A stretch of 64,000 nucleotides of DNA from Ophiura sarsii (Eukaryota; Echinodermata; Ophiuroidea; Amphilepidida; Ophiuridae). Location of the stretch: NCBI GenBank assembly GCA_035610835.1, contig CM069450.1, positions 27,587,503-27,651,502 on the forward strand, in the 5' to 3' direction. How positions within the stretch are numbered: the first letter of the stretch is position 1; each line of letters starts with the position of its first letter. A program made the position numbers and the translations under genes. Under the pieces are notes generated by a model. It was not told where the DNA came from. It ran no database searches and saw only the letters and a list, made by a program, of their open reading frames with translations. Below are positions 58,481-64,000 of this stretch, piece after piece.

Positions 58481-58850
58481 ATGGCGACCGGAGGAAAGAA
58501 ATATGCGCCTCTTCCAGCGCCTTTAACTATTCACACGTGCAATGATCAATGCAATCCGTCTAGCTGCAATCATGTAAACCAATACATGCCAATTTTACAG
58601 GTGGACTCGGGACCTGGACTAAAAAATGGCCACCAAACCAAAGTGCCACCACCGGCGTCGCTACAGACCCCGACATCGCCAAAATCGCCAAAAGAATTGG
58701 AGGTTGCCGGAGCCGGCGTTGAAGGGGACGAAAACATGGAGAGGGGGAACTGGGGGAGTAAATTTGACTTCATCTTGTCGTCAGTGGGATTCGCCGTGGG
58801 GTTAGGAAATGTATGGAGATTTCCGTATTTGTGCTACAAGAATGGTGGAG
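58481..58850 (+). CDS. SLC6 exon 1b: N-terminus and TM1
   Basis: Starts at ATG 58481 (A at -3, G at +4) and ends at donor GTAAGA (58851), splitting a glycine codon of NGGG after its first base. Residues 1-40 are cysteine-containing ([14 protein letters not shown]) and unfamiliar; 41-87 are Pro/Ser/Lys-rich and acidic; 88-123 are the conserved start of TM1. The part before 58601 might be bypassed when the alternative exon 1a is used, since 58592-58600 is a plausible acceptor. No upstream in-frame ATG competes nearby. Confidence 0.85.
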
Positions 58851-61800
58851 GTAAGATCAGTCATAATCATAATTCATATCATAATATACTTTTACTTTAG
58901 TTTGGTGTCACTAGCATAAGAGCGTGTGTGGTCTATCGCAGGTCTCACGATACAAAGGTTGTGAGTTCGAGCCCCACTACGGCCAACATGTTTGTATCCT
59001 TGGGCAAGGTACTTAGTTTCAATTGCCTCGTGGTTCAGAAGTCGCATAGAAATGGTGGTCTCGTGTATCGGAAGAGCAAAATCCGAGCATGTTAAAAGGT
59101 CACAGACTCCTTCGGAAAGAGTAGGGGATCATCCCGGTCTGTGGCTGTACATACATCAGGCCTAGGTCACAGGGCAGGGGTTGCACAGTTAACACGTCCT
59201 GTGTGTTCAAGCCCCCTTCTCGTGTTATTCCACTAGGAATGTTGCGAAGTATTCAAGAAGAAGAAGAGTTAGAGTAGATAGTTTGGCGACAAATAAAGGA
59301 ACCCTGTTGTATGGGCTCAACCGACCCATTTATTTTAGAAAACTTGGGGGAAAAATGTACAGATTTTTCAGGAATATTACGGTCATTTTCAAGGGAAAAT
59401 ATGAAAAAGAAAAAAGCCCGGCTGGGCTGACCGACCTGACCTGAGACTGTCCGTTTTCCCGTACAAATGGGTTTCTTTTTTTGTCGCCTTACTGTATGTT
59501 TTAATTTAGGGGCGTGTCATTAGTACAACAAGTCATACTTAGTATAATTTGTCATCAGTTGGTATTATTCATCATAAGGTATGTTCATATGTTTCACTAT
59601 CTGTCCCGTCCTTGGTGGGAGAAAAAATAAATAAACACCAACGTATGGGATTTCTGTACTAGGCGTGTCATTATGTATGCTAACTTTTATACATCTCATT
59701 TGTATCAATGGACCACTACTGCCCCCATTTTCAGCATAGGAAATAAAAAATATACTATACCTCTACCACACTATAGCATAAGGCAATCCCACCACGGCCA
59801 CCAATTGTGATCGGATAAAATGGGTTGACACTATAATTCTTGTTTTCATGTATATAAATTGTATGGCAATGTCGTGTTCTGTGCCCCGCACATGCGCAAT
59901 GTATGCATACAGAATAAGCTGTGAAACATATATATTCCATTAAAAGGACACGAAGTAGTGTTGAAGATTTTTTAAAAAATTGATTAACTTCAGAATTCAT
60001 GATGAACATTAAAAATTACCATTATTGTTGTTTCTACTCACAAAAAACACAGCAAAACTTAATTAAAACAATACCATCGCTATTTATTGAACCTTTTTTA
60101 AAAACGCCCTATATGTAAATATGGTTCGCATTATTTATCACACGTGCTGCAAGGGGACACTGTCTACGGTAAAATGCTGATTGATTATGGCTCTACCAGC
60201 ATTTTGGAATCAACGTTTTGTTGTACAAAGAGGGCTGATTTTTCTTAATACTTATAGGTGTAAGTTCATACATGTAATACAATTGTAAAAATATACAAAT
60301 CATAATTGTGGGCGCATCCTCCAACATATCTGTTCATGCCCCTTGAACAAGGCAATAAGCATGACATTAGCAATTGTATCAATGTTCATGAAGTTATTGA
60401 ATATACTACCCACTATAATACAATAATACGCCCCTGCAAATAGTTGCCATATGCCGCTGTAAAACAGGATGATTACCTTTCATAATAGACCAACCAACCA
60501 ATTCAGCATTTTCAAAGAGATGGTCCCTGATTAGTACAGGAAACCCATACGTTGGTGTGTTGTTGTTTTTTCCCTATGGGGACAGATAGTGAAACATGCA
60601 AAATACCCTATGATGAATAATACCAACGGATGACAAATATCACTAAAGTATGATTTGTTGTACTAGTCCCTGATCCCACCACTGCCACCAATTATGAGTG
60701 AAAAAAATGTGTTACTGTAGTGTGAGCACTAAGTTGTTTACGTTTCACTTATGTTCGCAAGTAAATATAAATAATAACTTAGGCCAAATAAAAACCCAGT
60801 TATTTGTACCCTTCAGTTAGCCTTTTGAATAGTAAATCTATTGTATTATTATTTTTTGTTTTTTCATCCATACATGTAACTTACAAATAATCAGTAGCGT
60901 AAATCAGGGTCTTCAATTTTGGGGGACATGTATGAATGGGCTGGGGACAGGTCTGTGATCAAGGAGGCATAACCAACTATTTTTTGTATTTTAAATAGTG
61001 ATTAATAATACATATAGTTAGTCATTTTATTTGGGGGCATCATGGGGGGGGGGGGGGGGCAAGCCTTCTGGCAGGGGGATGCCCCTCCCCTCTCTAGTTA
61101 CACCCCTGCAAATAGTTGCCATATGCTGACGTAAAACAGGATGAATACCTCCTTTCATATAGTCTGTGGTGCGGATGATGGATGCCCCCCTCCCTAAAAA
61201 GTATTGAATTTATTCTAACCATCCCTAGATTGGTCACATTTGTCTACATGTACGTATATACCCCATAAAGAAACAACATTGAAGATTTAGGATTGTATTA
61301 AGTAGTTCAAATATAAAAAGCACACACGGTATTTAAATAAGTACATTGTAAACACCTCCTAATTAATTTGTGTTTGTTTTCTACCTTTTTATCAATCCAG
61401 GTGCTTTCTTGATACCCTATGTACTCATGTTACTGTTGGCTGGTCTTCCTCTCTTTTGTCTGGAGATGGGGTTTGGACAATTTGCGAGTAAAGGGGCCAT
61501 TGGGGTATGGGCAATTACACCGTTATTCAAAGGTAAGGTTTCAATATTTCATTCACAAATTGTTAAAATGTTAGTCACATTTTTACAGCAGATAAAAATG
61601 TTTTGACCCCTAATATATTACCCACTGCGTACCAACCAATTCAACCAATACCCCTAATATATTATGGGTATGGGCAATTACACCATTATTCAAAGGTAAG
61701 GTTTTAATATTTTGTTCACAAATTGTTAAAATGTTAGTCACATTTTTGCAGCAGATATATATTCATGATTTCTCATTCTGTTAAGTTTTCCTGAAGTTTT

Positions 61801-63227
61801 TTTTTAATCGTCCAAATTGTAAAACATAAGAGGTACGTGGAAGTCTGCAAAAATCATAATGTATTCCGACCTGGAAATAGCGCCCTCCCATATAGCGGGT
61901 AACTTTTGCGTCGGGCGGGTAAGGATGCAAAAGTACCCGACCAACTGGCGGGTTAATTCTTTCTAACTCGTAGTGTAAGTGAGTTATATTGGCTTTGGAA
62001 TTTATGTCGGGCAGGTATTCTTGTGAGTTTACTGCCCAACTGGCCGGTTACAAAAAATCTGAAGTTTGTGTTAGTTTAGTGTTTTTTCTGCACGATACAT
62101 TAATTTTATTCCCAAATCTAACTAGCTTCATTCATTGATAAATCTGTATATTTTGAAATGTTATTCACTTAGAACCCTGTGTTAAGAAAACTTCTGTCTT
62201 TCCCCATCTCAGGTATTGGTTTTGCTATGTGTATCATCACCGGCATTGTGTGCATCTACTACAACATGGTGATAGCGTACACGTTATTCTATTTCTTCGC
62301 ATCCTTTAATAAAGTAATGCCCTGGAGCGGATGTGATAATTACTGGAACACGGAGAACTGCGTCATCAACACGGCGAATAGCACCATGAATGGCACGCTA
62401 TCTCCTAATGCAACAAGACCATCTCTGGAGTTTTGGGAGTAAGTTTTTTCATTAAGTTGATTCGGAAAATCTATCAGCAGGTGCATGTGTATTATAGTTC
62501 CAAATTTGAGAGAAATATTCGGTTTTATTTGTGCGCAAAAGTAATCCAAGCATATGCACACGATTGTACTTACATGCACACAGTTTTGGCCGGACGCACG
62601 CGTCACACTTGATACACAGTGCACTTGTTGCCTTCATGTGTGCCCGCATCATTCTGTGTTCAATCCCTGCTGTAATGAAACTTTGCCAATTTGGAACTGA
62701 TCATAGTATGAGATCTATTCTGATGGTAACCCTGGACACTCGGGAAATTATGGATAGAAACAGGTCAAAGCTGAAAATTTACAAAAGGAGACCACCCCTA
62801 CTGTTGTCAAATTACGCTTTGTATTTAAGGCTTCCATGGTGACAAGAATAGTAGAATACTAACTACCTATTTCCCATTTCATTGCTGTTATAAATAGTGT
62901 GAAGTAAGTGATGAAAAAAGAGAACAAAATATTACCATTTATCATCCTCAAGACGGAAACAACAAACTTCCTCAACTTTAGAAAAGTTGAGGTATATGTT
63001 AGAGGGTATCTTACCTGTATTTTTTTATTACATATAATATAACTTATGCTATAGATGTTAATAAAAGCTACGTTTGCTTCTGTCTCTCCAATAGCAACTA
63101 TGTACTAGGACGTAGCGAAGGTATGCATGACATGGGACCGATAAGATGGCAGTTATGTCTATGTCTTCTACTGGCTTGGATAATAGTGTTCTTCTGCATC
63201 ATCAAAGGAGTCAAATCATCCGGAAAG
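58481..63227 (+). CDS. SLC6 Na+/Cl- dependent amino-acid transporter, glycine-transporter-like (5' part)
   Basis: A plasma-membrane symporter that would take up an amino acid, probably glycine-like, with Na+ and Cl-. Four exons (58481-58850, 61401-61532, 62213-62438, 63095-63227) join in phase with GT-AG introns to 861 bp, 287 codons, ending in a clean phase-0 donor; the remaining TMs and C-terminus lie past 64000. Seen: a 90-residue cytoplasmic N-terminus, then RGNW (R88, W91, the usual cytoplasmic gate residues), TM1 with GNVWRFP (109-115), [15 protein letters not shown] fitting the SLC6 signature, TM2 (125-146), TM3 with IYYN (182-185; Tyr of the substrate site), C208 and C217 of the EL2 disulfide, three N-glycosylation sequons (N223, N227, N233), and TM4 (about 260-281) ending in KSSGK. 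G107 stands where monoamine transporters have Asp, which points to an amino-acid substrate. GlyT1 and GlyT2 relatives look closest from memory; GABA, proline or taurine types are less likely but not excluded. Confidence 0.93.
58906..59278 (+). mobile_element. tRNA-derived SINE in SLC6 intron 1
   Basis: A perfect box A (TAGCATAAGAG, 58912-58922) and box B core (GTTCGAGCC, 58965-58973) at tRNA spacing. A TCCTTGGGCAAGGTACTT word follows (58997-59014), a motif I recall from many fish and invertebrate SINEs. The tail is AAGAAGAAGAAG. TAGTTTGG stands on both sides (58898-58905, 59279-59286), an 8-bp target duplication. It lies in the same orientation as the host gene. Confidence 0.85.
59285..59488. 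mobile_element. MITE with GGCGACAAA ends in SLC6 intron 1
   Basis: GGCGACAAATAAAGGAACCC and GGGTTTCTTTTTTTGTCGCC are inverted ends; the core has CTCAACCGACCCATTT and GGCTGACCGACCTGACC. The SINE sits against its left end, suggesting the SINE inserted at this border. A fragment of the family is at 2578-2640. Confidence 0.75.
59512..60672. repeat. Inverted repeat in SLC6 intron 1 with MITE B between the arms
   Basis: The left arm (about 59518-59668) has ATTAGTACAACAAGTCATAC, GTTTCACTATCTGTCCC and CCAACGTATGGGATTTCTGT. Its complement forms the right arm at about 60524-60667. The arms are a little diverged. MITE B copy 4 lies in the loop. ATCCCACCAC + GCCACCAATT words occur in direct orientation near 59787 and 60673, so the full structure is more complex than one foldback. 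Confidence 0.6.
59940..60347 (-). mobile_element. MITE family B, copy 4 (inverted)
   Basis: TTAAAAGGACAC at the left and ATGCCCCTTGAA at the right, with the family core AGAGGGCTGATTTTTCTTAA and TATAGGTGTAAGTTCATACA. The right terminal TTAA has decayed. Confidence 0.75.
60892..61108. mobile_element. hAT-type MITE in SLC6 intron 1
   Basis: The left end CAGTAGCGTAAAT and right end GTTACACCCCTG are flanked by CAAATAAT and CAAATAGT, a 7-of-8 duplication. A G run lies at 61045-61060. The right flank (CCCCTGCAAATAGTTGCCAT, continuing into TAAAACAGGATGA) also occurs at 60432-60480, so some of this region is duplicated. Confidence 0.65.
61401..61532 (+). CDS. SLC6 exon 2: TM2 and loop
   Basis: The acceptor ATCCAG (to 61400) and donor AAAG|GTAAGG (61533) bound 132 bp, encoding residues 124-168 in part: [18 protein letters not shown], then [12 protein letters not shown] and [10 protein letters not shown]. 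Both borders split a glycine codon after its first base, the same phase, so the exon is symmetrical. The PY and GQFASKG motifs are conserved in SLC6. Confidence 0.95.
61503..61757 (+). repeat. Tandem partial duplication of exon 2 end and donor
   Basis: The block from GGGTATGGGCAATTACACC through AAAGGTAAGGTTT to TTTTTACAGCAGATA (61503-61594) recurs 163 bp later (to about 61757), with few changes. The second copy contains the last exon 2 codons ([10 protein letters not shown]) and an intact donor at 61696. It has no acceptor of its own nearby. Confidence 0.85.
62213..62438 (+). CDS. SLC6 exon 3: TM3 and start of extracellular loop 2
   Basis: The acceptor CATCTCAG (to 62212) and donor GA|GTAAGTTT (62439) bound 226 bp. 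It encodes residues 169-242: TM3 with [16 protein letters not shown], then [14 protein letters not shown] with the conserved Cys pair, and three glycosylation sequons NST, NGT and NAT. The end splits an Asp codon after two bases. Confidence 0.95.
62500..62740 (+). repeat. Dispersed repeat F, copy 2, in SLC6 intron 3
   Basis: Matches 6700-6950, including GAGAAATATTCGG, TGTGCGCAAAAGTAATCCA, CTTGTTGCCTTCATG and GGAACTGATCA. Unrecognised family. Confidence 0.5.
63095..63227 (+). CDS. SLC6 exon 4: loop 2 end and TM4
   Basis: The acceptor TCCAATAG (to 63094) and donor AAG|GTGAGT (63228) bound 133 bp. It encodes residues 243-287: [22 protein letters not shown]4 [18 protein letters not shown], and VKSSGK, which in SLC6 proteins runs into a VVYFTATFPY-type start of TM5 in the next exon. 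That exon is beyond the window. Confidence 0.95.
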
Positions 63228-63653
63228 GTGAGTCTGGCAACAACAAAAATAGCATCATAAAAAAATATCATTAGCCATAATTTAAAAAAGTCAAGAAATT
63301 GTTGAAAAGGTGTCAATTATGGGTGTTTCCTTCAATAAGCATAACATTCTTTATAGAAAAACCAGGATGTCGATTCTGTCAATCGCAACAAAACTAAATC
63401 TCAATAAAGAGACTGTCAATTGCAACAAAACTAAAACTCAATAAAAAGAGTGAGAGACTGTAAAGTGATTTGGGAAACAATAGGGTTTTGTTCATTGAAA
63501 CTGATAAGTTTAGGAAGACAATGAACAGGGAAGGGAAGAAGGGAGTGTAGATTCCTCGAAGAAAAGGGAGCACAGAATGGAGGAAACGCGGGACAATGAT
63601 TAGGGCAAAAATTAAATGGTTTGATGTTGAGCTCAATTAAGCTTTGATATTAA

Positions 63654-64000
63654 ATAAAGGTGTTCCCATTTCTGGCCCTATTTTCAACTTCATATTTTCT
63701 ATTATATGAAGGGTGATCATCCTTAAAATAGTTGTATTCCCAAGTTTGAGTTGCATAACTCCAAGGGTTTTTATTTTAGAAGCACAAGGTGACCTGAAAT
63801 TTGCCCATTGATTAGTAAACTGGCCAGGTGGCTAACCACCTTTGACAGTAATTCACTGCTTTTGGCCTATAATTTCTAAATGGAACATATCTTGGGCCTA
63901 AAATGTAAGAAGTAATGAGAAAAATATGGGGTTTCTTCTGATATCAAAGTATTTTGATGGGAGAAAACCCACTATAGTGCTCGGAACATACATGTACACC
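63654..64000 (+). mobile_element. MITE family A, copy 5, cut by the window end
   Basis: Reads AAAGGTGTTCCCATTTCTGG, AGTTTGAGTTGCATAACTCC, GTGGCTAACCACC and GTGCTCGGAACATACATG, matching copy 4 at 56752. The last bases ACACC precede the expected terminal TTTAA outside the window. It lies in SLC6 intron 4. Confidence 0.85.

Overview
The window is eukaryotic and almost entirely non-coding. It is AT-rich and intron-bearing, with no long uninterrupted genes. It carries one recognisable protein-coding gene, and most of the rest is transposon debris: short non-autonomous DNA elements, foldback elements, truncated LINE fragments, one tRNA-derived SINE, minisatellites and about two dozen long C or G homopolymer runs. 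The gene content and repeat style fit a marine invertebrate, and I favour an invertebrate deuterostome (echinoderm or hemichordate). That is inference from general familiarity; nothing in the sequence names the species. A 100-N assembly gap lies at 34442-34541.

The gene is the 5' half of an SLC6 sodium- and chloride-dependent transporter on the + strand, of the amino-acid (glycine-transporter-like) kind. Four coding exons (58481-58850, 61401-61532, 62213-62438, 63095-63227) join in frame to give 287 residues ending after TM4; the rest lies beyond position 64000. A separate short exon at 56475-56573 has its own ATG and splice sites and joins in frame to an internal acceptor at 58601, so the gene may have two alternative N-termini. 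A possible untranslated first exon ends at 48636. Part of exon 2, with its splice donor, is tandemly duplicated in intron 2.

Layout of the rest. 0-9 kb: a truncated LINE, a tRNA-Asp-like pseudogene and a 0.9-kb foldback element. 9.4-11.4 kb: a GC-rich composite of inverted and direct repeats with a foldback nested in it. 14-15.4 kb: an 872-bp hAT-type element with a perfect 8-bp target duplication, carrying an acidic reading frame, nested in another foldback. 17-25 kb: decayed tandem duplications and a 3.9-kb element with terminal inverted repeats. 25-33 kb: LINE fragments, an 84-bp tandem array rich in the palindrome GGGAATTCCC, and TTAA-targeting MITEs. 33-43 kb: many MITEs. 43.7-46.9 kb: a 3.2-kb hAT-type element that contains a MITE relic, which contains a 2.2-kb foldback with perfect 40-bp inverted ends and an internal hairpin array. 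47.4-48.1 kb: a minisatellite whose units carry nuclear-receptor DR1-like and CRE-like motifs; a second copy lies inverted at 30.5 kb. 48.9-58 kb: more hAT, palindromic and TTAA elements. Intron 1 of the SLC6 gene holds a SINE and several MITEs.

Three unrelated short families (A: five copies, B: four copies, C: two copies) have ends of the form TTAAAGG...CCTTTAA. A paralogous nearly empty site supports TTAA targeting for family A. Seven hAT-type elements are placed by 8-bp target duplications, five perfect and two at 7 of 8. All product and family assignments come from reading the sequence; no database search was possible.
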